Source: Verrucomicrobiota bacterium (GTDB lineage: Bacteria > Verrucomicrobiota > Verrucomicrobiia > Opitutales > Opitutaceae). Taken from it: 64,000 nucleotides of DNA. Positions 25,051 through 33,343 of this stretch are shown piece by piece. The DNA lies in the NCBI GenBank assembly GCA_023416735.1, contig JAEZGX010000025.1, forward strand, positions 164,500 through 228,499, given 5' to 3'. Made by a program: the position numbers and the translations under genes. The notes under the pieces are model-generated. The model was not told the origin of the DNA. It saw nothing but the letters and a program-made list of their open reading frames with translations, and ran no database searches. The number at the start of each line of letters is the position of its first letter. The first letter of the stretch is position 1.

Positions 25051-25584
25051 ATGACGATCGAGCGAGTGACCGACTGGGGCGATGCGGGGGATGTGCGAGC
25101 GGTGGCGGAGTTGTTGATCGCGTGCGTGGAGGGTGGGGCATCGATCGGGTTCTTGGCGCCGATGAAGCCGGAGGAGGCGGAGGAGTATTGGAGGAAGATT
25201 GGGAGCGAGTTGGCGGCGGGGAGTCGCGTGCTATTGGTCGGGCGCGAAAGCGAGACTCGGCGAATTGTGGGGGCGGCGCAGCTGGTGTGTGAGACGAAGC
25301 CGAACGGGCGGCATCGCGCGGAAGTGCAGAAAGTGATGGTGCTGCCATCGCATCGGCGGCGGGGAATCGCGGCGCGGTTGATGGGCGCGATCGAGGCGAC
25401 TGCGGCGGAACGCGGGGTGTGGCTGTTGTTTCTCGATACGAGCGACAGCCACGCGGGCGCGAGGGCGTTTTACGAGGTGCTGGGGTATGTTTACGTGGGC
25501 GGGATTCCGGGGTATGCGACGGACACGCGCGGCGTGCCGGAGCAGAATGCGATTTTCTACAAGACGCTGGCGCGCGGCGCGTGA
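25051..25584 (+). CDS. GNAT family N-acetyltransferase
   Basis: The 177-residue protein has the GNAT acetyl-CoA loop in VLPSHRRRGIAARLM and the C-terminal LLFLDTSDSHAGARAFYEVLGY typical of the fold. The acceptor is unknown. It is preceded by an AT-rich repeated element and overlaps the start of the next gene by 4 bp, so the two are probably co-expressed. Confidence 0.84.
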   Translation: MTIERVTDWGDAGDVRAVAELLIACVEGGASIGFLAPMKPEEAEEYWRKIGSELAAGSRVLLVGRESETRRIVGAAQLVCETKPNGRHRAEVQKVMVLPSHRRRGIAARLMGAIEATAAERGVWLLFLDTSDSHAGARAFYEVLGYVYVGGIPGYATDTRGVPEQNAIFYKTLARGA

Positions 25585-26384
25585 ATTGTTTCACTCGCGA
25601 TCCACACGTGGAGCACGAGGAGCAACAGGATCTTTTTGGGTTATTCGCGCCGGAGAGCGGCGTGCACAAAGCGCCGCCGGCGCAGCCGTTGAAAGCGGCC
25701 GAGCCGGAAGCAGCTGGCGTGGGCGCGGTGGTGTTTCGGCGAAGTCATCTGGCGCGGAATTACCGGCTGACGTTGAAGCGGGATGGGACGGCGGTGGCGA
25801 CGATTCCGGCGCGCGGGTCGGAGCGCGAGGCGCGCAAGTTCGTGGCGGAGCATCAGGAATGGCTGGAGAGAGCGCGGGAGCGGCAGCGTCACAGGCCGCG
25901 CGGCGCGGAGGTGTGGACGGTCGGCACGCATGTGTTGTGGCGGGGCGAGATGTGCGAAGTGCGGATCGCGGCGGCGGGGGAGAAGCCGCAGGTGTGTCTG
26001 GCGGCGGATGTGTTTCGCGTGGCGAGATTGGACGGGGATTTGCGGCCGACGCTGGAGGCGCACTTTGGCCGGCGGGCGAAGATCGAATTGCCGGCGCGGA
26101 CGTGGGAGCTCGCGGCGGTGACGGGCGCGGAGGTGAAGCAGGTAACGGTGCGGAACCAGCGATCGCGTTGGGGATCGTGTTCGGCCAATGGGACGATCTC
26201 GCTTAATTGGCGGCTGGTGCAGACGCCGGAATCGGTGCGCGACTACATCATTTATCACGAGCTGATGCACCTGCGGGAGATGAATCACTCGGAGCGATTT
26301 TGGGCGCGCGTGGAAGAGGTGTGTCCGGATTGGCGCGAGGCGGAGCGATGGATCAAGCGAAACGGATCGCTGGTCGGCTTGTGA
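25581..26384 (+). CDS. YgjP/DUF45-type metallopeptidase
   Basis: The 267-residue protein contains QRSRWGSCSANGTISLNWRL followed by IIYHELMHLREMNHSERFW, the DUF45 (YgjP-like) HExxH zinc site. Family members are predicted cytosolic metalloproteases of unknown target. The GTG at 25581 overlaps the upstream TGA; the frame open from 25419 is antisense-like shadow of the GNAT gene. The N-terminal 40 residues before VFRRSHLARNYRL are not conserved in the family. Confidence 0.84.
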   Translation: MNCFTRDPHVEHEEQQDLFGLFAPESGVHKAPPAQPLKAAEPEAAGVGAVVFRRSHLARNYRLTLKRDGTAVATIPARGSEREARKFVAEHQEWLERARERQRHRPRGAEVWTVGTHVLWRGEMCEVRIAAAGEKPQVCLAADVFRVARLDGDLRPTLEAHFGRRAKIELPARTWELAAVTGAEVKQVTVRNQRSRWGSCSANGTISLNWRLVQTPESVRDYIIYHELMHLREMNHSERFWARVEEVCPDWREAERWIKRNGSLVGL

Positions 26385-26477
26385 GCACCGGACGCGCGGA
26401 GCGCCGGAGAAACCTCTAACAAACGGCCGTTTCGGGCGGCGGGTTCGATTCTGCTCTTTCGAGCTTTGGGTTTTCGC

Positions 26478-27008
26478 TTAGCGGAAATCGATGAGCTCGA
26501 CTTCGAAGACGAGGGTGGCGCGGGGCGGGATGGTAGGCGGGCGGCCGTTGATGCCGTAGGCGAGCCAGTGCGGGATGATGAGCGTGCGCTTCTCGCCTTT
26601 TTTCATGGTGAGGAAGGCTTCGTCCCAGCCTTTGATGACGGCGTTGGTGCCGACGCGAAATGTGAGAGGGACGCCGCTGCGATAAGAGCTGTCGAAGGGG
26701 GTGCCGTCGAGGAGGCGGCCATCGTAATGAGCGATGACTTCGTCGCCGACCCGTGGCGTGCCGCCGGAGCCGGGAGCGCGGACGAGATACATGAGACCGG
26801 AGTCGGTGCGCGTGGCGGTCGGGTATTTGTGGCGGATGGTGTCGGCGTCGGATCCGCTCAGTTCGTTGCCCTTTTTATCGAGGGCCTCGCGCATGGCGCT
26901 GTTGATGGGGCGACCCGGATCATCGCGGAGGAGCCAGCCGGAGCGGACGACGAAAGCGATGGTGATAAGGATGACTCCGAGAAGGGCGAGGTAGATGACG
27001 CTGCGCAT
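26478..27008 (-). CDS. Membrane-anchored FKBP-type peptidyl-prolyl isomerase
   Basis: The 176-residue protein has an N-terminal membrane anchor (IYLALLGVILITIAFVV) and a C-terminal FKBP domain with VIAHYDGRLLDGTPFDSSYRSG and LIIPHWLAYGINGRPPTIPP. It should catalyse prolyl isomerisation at the periplasmic face. The ATG at 27008 precedes the membrane segment directly; the frame upstream is unsupported. It lies near a second, cyclophilin-type isomerase at 27575. Confidence 0.87.
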   Translation of the reverse strand: MRSVIYLALLGVILITIAFVVRSGWLLRDDPGRPINSAMREALDKKGNELSGSDADTIRHKYPTATRTDSGLMYLVRAPGSGGTPRVGDEVIAHYDGRLLDGTPFDSSYRSGVPLTFRVGTNAVIKGWDEAFLTMKKGEKRTLIIPHWLAYGINGRPPTIPPRATLVFEVELIDFR

Positions 27009-27093
27009 GGCGGAAAGAGAAAGGCGGATTTCGCGCAGCGGGGCGCGGATTGCAAATCTGGATATCGGCGAGAAGGAAGACGTGTGGTCGCGA

Positions 27094-27438
27094 TTAGCGA
27101 TCGAACGTGACGGTGCGGCGACCGCCGACATTGGTCACGACGATGGGGCCGCTGGTGTAAACTTCGGGGTAGATTTCGCTGGCGGCGAGCTGGATGGTTT
27201 TAATGTGACGATCGGGGCCGACGAGGTCGGTGTAGAGAACGGAGGAGACGCCGTGTTCGAGCATGTATTGGTCGGAGGCGGAGGCGAGTTGGCGGGCGTT
27301 GTTGTAAACGGTGGTGTCCTGCGAGACGATTCGCATGCGGTTGAAGGTCGGAATCGCCATGGTGGCGAGCAGGCCGATGATCACGACGGTAATCATGATC
27401 TCGACGAGGGTGAAACCCTGACGAGCGGAAGGGGACAT
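27094..27438 (-). CDS. Type IV pilin-like / type II secretion pseudopilin protein
   Basis: The 114-residue protein begins with a short basic leader ending at G and then FTLVEIMITVVIIGLLATMAIP, the prepilin peptidase and N-methylation signature, with the conserved glutamate at +5. The C-terminal part is short, like the many orphan pseudopilins of Verrucomicrobia and Planctomycetes. No secretion genes are adjacent, so its machine is encoded elsewhere. Confidence 0.85.
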   Translation of the reverse strand: MSPSARQGFTLVEIMITVVIIGLLATMAIPTFNRMRIVSQDTTVYNNARQLASASDQYMLEHGVSSVLYTDLVGPDRHIKTIQLAASEIYPEVYTSGPIVVTNVGGRRTVTFDR

Positions 27439-27574
27439 GGCTGAAGCGGGAGGCTGGAGGCGCCGAGTCAGTCAGGGGGCAGGCAGGAGTGCAGTAGTAA
27501 AAACTGAGGTCCGGAGAGAGCGTGGAAGGCGGGGCTGACTGGCGATCCGGCGAGCGTCTCGGAGGCGATCGAGT

Positions 27575-28714
27575 TCAGGGGCGAGAAGGAGCGGGCGCGG
27601 ATTCGAACTTGAAGATGAGGGCGTCGAGAATCGCATCGACGTGGAGCTTGGTTTTTTGACCGGGAGAGACAGGGCCGGTTTTTCCGGCGGCGGCGATGGC
27701 GGTTTCGGCTTCGGCTTTGGCGGTGGTGAGCAGGGATTGCTTGGCGGCGTGGAGGGCGCCGGTGCGGGTGAATTCCTGCAGGGTGCCGGAGCGGCCCATG
27801 AAATGTTCGAGCAGGCGGTCGCCGATCCAGAGTCCCCACTGGTCGAGGTCGGCGAAGTAAACGGCGAGGACGCTGTCGGGCGGAAGGTGAAGTTGGCGGG
27901 CGAGCGAACCGGTGTAGTTGCCGGGGCGTTGGTTGGGTGTGTCGGGGGTGAAGGATTCGAAAAGACGGGCGTAGAGTTTTACGCCGGTGGCGCGTTCGAG
28001 ATTGGCAAGTTTGGTATCGAAGGTTTTGGCGCGCGACGGACTGGGGGAGAGGAGATTGTCGGGATCGTCGAAGTGCGGCGGTGTGGCACGGGGTGTTTTG
28101 GCGAGGAGGGATGCGAACGTTTCGGAATTGGCGTGAAAGGACTGGGCGGCGTCGCCGATGCGATGAATCGCGACGGTGGTGGTGGGATCGCCTTGTTGGA
28201 GTTGCGCGAGGACTTCGAGACCGCGCACGACGCGGCCGAAGACGCTGTGCAGGTAGTTGAGGCGATTGACCGGGGCGAGGGTGAAGAAGAATTGAGAGCC
28301 GTTGGTGTCGGTGCCGGCGTTGGCCATGGAGAGAATGCCGGCGGCGTCGTGCCGGAGGCCGGGGGCGAACTCGTCGGGAAATTCATAGCCTGGTCCGCCC
28401 ATGCCGGTGCCGAGAGGGTCGCCGCCTTGGACGACGAAGCCGGGAACGACGCGATGGAAAGTGAGGCCGTTGAAATAGGGCGTGCCAGGCTTGGGGCCGA
28501 GTGTGCCTTCGGCGAGACCAACGAAGCTGGTGACGGTGAGAGGAGTTTTTTCGTAGAAAAGTTCGGCGACGATCGTGCCGCGCGGTGTCGTGAATTCCGC
28601 GTAGAGGCCGTCGGGGAGATCGGCGGTGGCGGAGTCCGCGGCGTGTGTGAAGGGAGAGAGTAAGATCGCGATGAGGAATGCCAGGCGAGGAAGGGCGAGG
28701 GGCGAGCGGAGCAT
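27575..28714 (-). CDS. Exported cyclophilin-type peptidyl-prolyl isomerase with extra C-terminal domain
   Basis: The 379-residue protein has a signal peptide (LPRLAFLIAILLSPFTHA) and a cyclophilin domain from about residue 35 to 200: FHRVVPGFVVQGGDP, MANAGTDTNGSQFFFTL and HSVFGRVVRGLEVL. The remaining 180 residues are not a known isomerase part and I do not recognise them. It should act in the periplasm. It is divergent from the AEC transporter gene. Confidence 0.87.
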   Translation of the reverse strand: MLRSPLALPRLAFLIAILLSPFTHAADSATADLPDGLYAEFTTPRGTIVAELFYEKTPLTVTSFVGLAEGTLGPKPGTPYFNGLTFHRVVPGFVVQGGDPLGTGMGGPGYEFPDEFAPGLRHDAAGILSMANAGTDTNGSQFFFTLAPVNRLNYLHSVFGRVVRGLEVLAQLQQGDPTTTVAIHRIGDAAQSFHANSETFASLLAKTPRATPPHFDDPDNLLSPSPSRAKTFDTKLANLERATGVKLYARLFESFTPDTPNQRPGNYTGSLARQLHLPPDSVLAVYFADLDQWGLWIGDRLLEHFMGRSGTLQEFTRTGALHAAKQSLLTTAKAEAETAIAAAGKTGPVSPGQKTKLHVDAILDALIFKFESAPAPSRP

Positions 28715-28857
28715 GGGCGGGAGCGTGAGGAAATTGCAGGTGGCGAGCGAGAGGAAGGCGCTGCGGGAGGAGAAAGATTACGAGAAAGAGGAAAGAGAAA
28801 GACCGGGTGGGAGCAGGCTCAGCGAGATTCGCGTGGACGACGTGAAGAGCGGGCGCG

Positions 28858-29802
28858 ATGGTGCGGAGCGTGGTTGTGCTGAACACATTGGCGCCGGTTT
28901 TTCTGCTGATTGCGGTGGGCGTGTGGTTGCAGCGGAGCGGGTTGGTGTCGGCGGGGTTTTTGAAGGAAGCGAATCGCGTGACGTATTGGCTGGGATTGCC
29001 GGCGTTGTTGTTCACGCAATTGACGCGCTCGTTTCATCAGGCGAGCGGGGCCGAAGAGATGCTGGCGGCGATGGCGATCGCGAGCGTGGTGGTGATCGTG
29101 GTGGCGTATGCGGTGGCGCGGATGTTGCGCGTGCCGGGGCCGTCGAGAGGGACGTTTGTGCAGGGGGCGTTTCGCGGGAATCTGGCGTTCGTGGGGTTGC
29201 CGGTGATTTATGTGATGCCGGATGCGGTGCTGCCGGGAGGCGTGTCGGCGAAGGCGGCGGCGGTGGTGGTCGTGGCGCCGATGATGGTGGCTTACAATCT
29301 CGTGGGCGTGATCGTGCTGTTGTTGAGTCAGCACAAGTTGGGATGGGGAATGGTGGCGCCGTTTGTGAAGCAGTTGTTATCGACGCCGCCGTTGGTGGCG
29401 ACGGTGGCGGGCATCGGTTTTGCGCTGATGGGATGGACGCTGCCGGCGGCGGTGGACACGGCGATGCTGGCGCTCGGGGAAATGGCGCTGCCGCTGGGAT
29501 TGCTCGGTGTCGGAGGTTCGCTGGCGTCGATTGGCGAACACGTCGGAGGGAGGGCGGCGTGGGGAGCGGCGGTGTTGAAGACGATGGTCTCGCCGCTAGC
29601 GGGTTGGGTGGTTGGACGCGCGATGGGATTGGGCGAGCTCGAGCTGAAGATGGTGATGATCTTCATGGCGACGCCCACGGCGATCATCTCGTATGCGGTC
29701 GCGGTGGAATTGAAGGGCGACGAAGGGATTGCGTCGGGCGCGATCGTGTTGAGCGTGCTGACCTCGGTGGTGTCGCTGGCGGTGGTGATCGGGATGCTTT
29801 AA
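28858..29802 (+). CDS. AEC family transporter
   Basis: The 314-residue protein has about ten hydrophobic segments in two halves, as in the auxin efflux carrier family, with the FRGNLAFVGLPVIY segment typical of bacterial members. Relatives move malate, malonate or other small molecules, and the substrate here is unknown. It ends 12 bp before the convergent LysM gene. Confidence 0.85.
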   Translation: MVRSVVVLNTLAPVFLLIAVGVWLQRSGLVSAGFLKEANRVTYWLGLPALLFTQLTRSFHQASGAEEMLAAMAIASVVVIVVAYAVARMLRVPGPSRGTFVQGAFRGNLAFVGLPVIYVMPDAVLPGGVSAKAAAVVVVAPMMVAYNLVGVIVLLLSQHKLGWGMVAPFVKQLLSTPPLVATVAGIGFALMGWTLPAAVDTAMLALGEMALPLGLLGVGGSLASIGEHVGGRAAWGAAVLKTMVSPLAGWVVGRAMGLGELELKMVMIFMATPTAIISYAVAVELKGDEGIASGAIVLSVLTSVVSLAVVIGML

Positions 29803-29813
29803 GCGTGGGTCGC

Positions 29814-31511
29814 TTACGGGATGCGGAGCGTGGTGCCGACGGTGAGGGCGTTTTCGTTTTGGATGACGTCCCGATTGGCTTCGAGAATTTCGTCCCAGCG
29901 GCCGGGAGTGCCGTAGTATTGGCGGGAAATCTTTGCGAGGGTGTCGCCGAGAACGATGGTGTGCTGACGCGGAGCGGCGGGAGTCGCGAGGGGCGCGGAC
30001 GTATCCGGAGTTTGGGGACGGGCGAAGTCGGGCCGCGTTGGGGTGGCGAGGGTGGAGCCGGGAGGCGGGCCGGCGAGGGCGAGCCGGGTTTTGAGCTGCG
30101 CGTTTTCGGCGGAGGTGGAAACGAGTTGGGCTTTGGTTTGGCGGAGCTCGTCGTAGAGCGCGGACATTTGGGCGGCGTTGTCGGAGGCGGAACGCTCAGC
30201 GGCCGTGTGGGCGTTTTCGGCGGAATGGGTGGCGTCGTTTTTCAGGCGATCGTTTTCGGCCTGGAGTTGCGAGTAACTGCGCAGGACGGTGGCGAGCCGA
30301 TCTTCGGTGTCGGCGAGTTTACGCGTGAGATCCGGTGACGGGGCGGCGGCGGTCTGAGGTGCGGTGGCTTCGGCGAGCCGGGTTTCCAGCGTGGCGTGAT
30401 CGGCACGAAGCGAATCGAGTTCGGCTTGGAGCCGGGTGACTTCGCCCGCGGAGGATTTCAGACGATCGTTCTCGGCCTGGAGCTGGGAAAAACTGCGGAG
30501 CGTGGTGTTGAGCTTGTTTTCGGCGTCGGCGAGTTTGGCGGCGAGATCGGCGGGCGGCTGCTGGGAGAGCTTGGCTTCGAGCTCGGCTTTTTCGGCGCGG
30601 AGCGATGCGAGCTCGGCGGTGAGATTCTCGGCGTCGGTGGAGGCGCTTTTGAGGCGGTTGTTTTCCTGCTGGAGGAGCGTGTAACTGCGGAGCGATGTGG
30701 AGAGTTTATCTTCGAGGTCGGCGAGTTTCGCGGCGATCTCCGGGGAGGGCTCGGAAGGGTTCGCGGGGGTGGCGGCGGCGAGTTGTTCGCGGAGGGTGTT
30801 TTCGGATTCGCGGAGTTGAGCGAGGTCGGATTGGAGGCGCGTGTTTTCCTGGCGGAGCGTCTGAAGAATGGCGGCGTTTTGGGTGTGTTGGTTGGACGCG
30901 GCGCGAAGGACGTCGTTTTCGGCGCGGACCAAGGCCTCGGCGCGGCGTGTCTCGGCGAGTTGGGCTTCGAGATCGGCGAGCCGGGAAGAGAGATCGTCGG
31001 CGGGCGTCGCGGCGGCGAGTTGTTCGCGGAGGCGCGATTCGCTTTCGCGGAGCTGCGCGAGTTGGGCTTCGAGGGCGGCTTTTTCCTCCTGCAGGCGGGA
31101 GGCGCCGGCAACGAGCGTATTGAGGCGATGGGTGGCTTCGTCGGCGCGCGTCTTTTCAGCGGCGAGGGCGGCGGGCGAGACGGTGTCGCTCTGCGCGGTC
31201 GTGAGCTCTTTCACGCGGGTGTCCGCAGTGGCGAGGAGCGCTTTGACGTCGCGGAGTTCGGCGATGCGGGCGTTGAGGGTGGAGTCGAGTTGTTGGTTTT
31301 TGGTGCTGAGGACCTCGATCGTGGCCTGGGCGCTTTGGAGCTTGGTGCGGAGATCGGCAACCTCGGCGGCGAGTCGCTCGGATTCGGCGCGAGAGGAATC
31401 GTCGCCTGTTTCTGGCGCGCGTTGGATGACGATGTCGGGCTCGTCGGCGGCGTAGGCGGGAAGCGAAGCAGCGAGAAGGCAGGCGAGGAGGAAGCGGGTC
31501 GGAGCGGTCAT
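29814..31511 (-). CDS. Exported coiled-coil protein with C-terminal LysM domain
   Basis: The 565-residue product has a signal peptide (RFLLACLLAASLPAYA), a central coiled coil of about 400 residues and a LysM domain at the C-terminus (LGDTLAKISRQYYG). The coiled coil contains at least three copies of a roughly 75-residue unit, each marked by TLRS(F/Y)SQLQAENDRLKS or close variants. It probably binds peptidoglycan and spans the periplasm as a rod. The ATG at 31511 is the start of the signal peptide. Confidence 0.86.
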   Translation of the reverse strand: MTAPTRFLLACLLAASLPAYAADEPDIVIQRAPETGDDSSRAESERLAAEVADLRTKLQSAQATIEVLSTKNQQLDSTLNARIAELRDVKALLATADTRVKELTTAQSDTVSPAALAAEKTRADEATHRLNTLVAGASRLQEEKAALEAQLAQLRESESRLREQLAAATPADDLSSRLADLEAQLAETRRAEALVRAENDVLRAASNQHTQNAAILQTLRQENTRLQSDLAQLRESENTLREQLAAATPANPSEPSPEIAAKLADLEDKLSTSLRSYTLLQQENNRLKSASTDAENLTAELASLRAEKAELEAKLSQQPPADLAAKLADAENKLNTTLRSFSQLQAENDRLKSSAGEVTRLQAELDSLRADHATLETRLAEATAPQTAAAPSPDLTRKLADTEDRLATVLRSYSQLQAENDRLKNDATHSAENAHTAAERSASDNAAQMSALYDELRQTKAQLVSTSAENAQLKTRLALAGPPPGSTLATPTRPDFARPQTPDTSAPLATPAAPRQHTIVLGDTLAKISRQYYGTPGRWDEILEANRDVIQNENALTVGTTLRIP

Positions 31512-31574
31512 GACGGAAAAGCAGAGGGGGTTGGACACAAAGGACGGGCGGGAGTGCGGAGAGAGTGTGCGAGA

Positions 31575-33071
31575 TCAGGTCCAGGATTTCGAACGTTCGA
31601 CGGCGCGGGACCAATCGCGCCGCAGGCGTTGGATCGAGGCGGCCGGGGTGGACGGACGAAACGTTTTTTCGACGCCCCAGAGCCGAGCGATTTCGTGGCG
31701 GTTTTTCCAGAAGCCGACCCCGAGGCCGGCAAGGTAGGCGGCGCCGAGTGCGGTGGTTTCGGTGGTGCGTGGACGGACGACGGGGACGCGGAGGAGGTTG
31801 CTTTGAAATTGGAGCAAGGCGTCGTTCACGGTTGCTCCGCCGTCGACGCGGAGTTCGCGGAGGCGTTGGCCGGAGTCGGTTTGGATCGCGGTGATCAGAT
31901 CGGCGCTTTGGAAGGCGATACTCTCGATGGCGGCGCGGGCGATGTGCGCGGCGGTGGTGCCGCGGGTGAGACCGAGGAGGGCGCCGCGTGCGTTGGGGTC
32001 CCAATGGGGAGCGCCGAGGCCGGCGAAGGCGGGGACGAAGTAAACGCCACCGTTATCGGCAGCGCGGGCGGCGAGGGTTTCGACCTCGGAGGAGCGGGCG
32101 ATGACGCCGAGCCCGTCGCGCAGCCATTGCACGACGGCGCCGCCGATGAAGACGCTGCCCTCGAGCGCGTATTCAAGCGGGCTGGACGGGCCGAGCCGCC
32201 AAGCGATGGTGGTGAGAAGCTGGTGTTGGGAGACGACCGGTTGCGTTCCGGTATGTTGAAGAAGGAAGCAGCCGGTCCCGTAGGTGTTTTTCGCCATGCC
32301 GGGGCGAAAGCAGGCTTGGCCGAAAAGCGCGGCTTGTTGGTCTCCGGCGATGCCCGCGATAGGCAGGCCGCGGAGGGCGGGAAGTGCGGTGATCTCGCCC
32401 ACGACTTCACTGCTGGCGCGAATCTCCGGGAGGATTTCGCGAGGAATGCGAAGCGTGCGAAGCAGTTCGTCATCCCACTCGCCCGTGCGCAGATCGACGA
32501 GGAGCGTGCGGGAAGCGTTGGAGACGTCGGTGGCGTGCACGCGTCCGTTGGTGAGTTGCCAGAGCAGCCAGGTGTCGACAGTGCCGAACGCGAGTTCGCC
32601 GCGTTCGGCGCGGCGGCGTGCGCCGGGGATGTGATCGAGCAGCCAGCGGAGTTTGGTGCCGGAGAAGTAGGGATCGAGGACCAGACCGGTGCGTTGGCGG
32701 AAAAGCGGCTCAAGCCCGCGGCGTTTGAGGTCGGCGCAAAGTTTGGCGGTGCGGCGATCCTGCCAGACGATCGCGGGAGCGATGGGTTGGCCGGAGCGGC
32801 GTTCCCAAACAAGGGTGGTTTCGCGCTGGTTGGTGAGGCCGACGGCGGCGACGTCGCGGCGGGTGAGATTGGCTTCGGCGACCGCAGCGAGGGCAACGCG
32901 GCGGGTGGTGTCCCAGAGATCGCGCGGGTGGTGTTCGACCCAGCCGGGTTGAGGGAAGTGTTGGGCGAACTCCTGCTGGGCGGTGGCGCGAGCGCGACCC
33001 TGACGATCGAAGAGGATGGCGCGGGACGAAGTCGTGCCTTGGTCCAGCGCGAGGATCAACGAGGCGCTCAT
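31575..33071 (-). CDS. glpK: Glycerol kinase
   Basis: The 498-residue FGGY-family kinase starts MSASLILALDQGTTSSRA and carries GLTNQRETTLVWER, NTYGTGCFLL and LRVDGGATVNDALLQFQSN, all typical of GlpK. It phosphorylates glycerol to sn-glycerol 3-phosphate. The ATG at 33071 is preferred to 33110 by family alignment. No glpF or glpD is adjacent. The length is normal. Confidence 0.94.
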   Translation of the reverse strand: MSASLILALDQGTTSSRAILFDRQGRARATAQQEFAQHFPQPGWVEHHPRDLWDTTRRVALAAVAEANLTRRDVAAVGLTNQRETTLVWERRSGQPIAPAIVWQDRRTAKLCADLKRRGLEPLFRQRTGLVLDPYFSGTKLRWLLDHIPGARRRAERGELAFGTVDTWLLWQLTNGRVHATDVSNASRTLLVDLRTGEWDDELLRTLRIPREILPEIRASSEVVGEITALPALRGLPIAGIAGDQQAALFGQACFRPGMAKNTYGTGCFLLQHTGTQPVVSQHQLLTTIAWRLGPSSPLEYALEGSVFIGGAVVQWLRDGLGVIARSSEVETLAARAADNGGVYFVPAFAGLGAPHWDPNARGALLGLTRGTTAAHIARAAIESIAFQSADLITAIQTDSGQRLRELRVDGGATVNDALLQFQSNLLRVPVVRPRTTETTALGAAYLAGLGVGFWKNRHEIARLWGVEKTFRPSTPAASIQRLRRDWSRAVERSKSWT

Positions 33072-33343
33072 GGGGCCGGGCGAGCATGTGACGATTCGGG
33101 ACGGCTTCAAGCATGGGAGGCCCCTACGCAGGTATACGTAGATCCGCGGGGGCTCTCGTCTTGACTTGGCCTTCTAGGGTATAAACCTCGGCCACGCTGT
33201 ATCCATTCCGGCATGCGACCCCAGCAAACGAGTCTTTGTCGATCTGCGAGGTGCCCTTGGAAAGGATGCCGGCGTGTTGGTGGTGTGGCTTTTGCCAAGC
33301 TTTGTCTTCGTTGCGAATAGTCGCGCGTTTTCTTTTCAAGCCC

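Noticed and set aside
33161..33185. Promoter TTGACT ... TATAAA upstream of the serine protease gene
   Set aside because: The spacing is only 13 bp, too short for a standard promoter, and no better -10 is seen at 17 bp.
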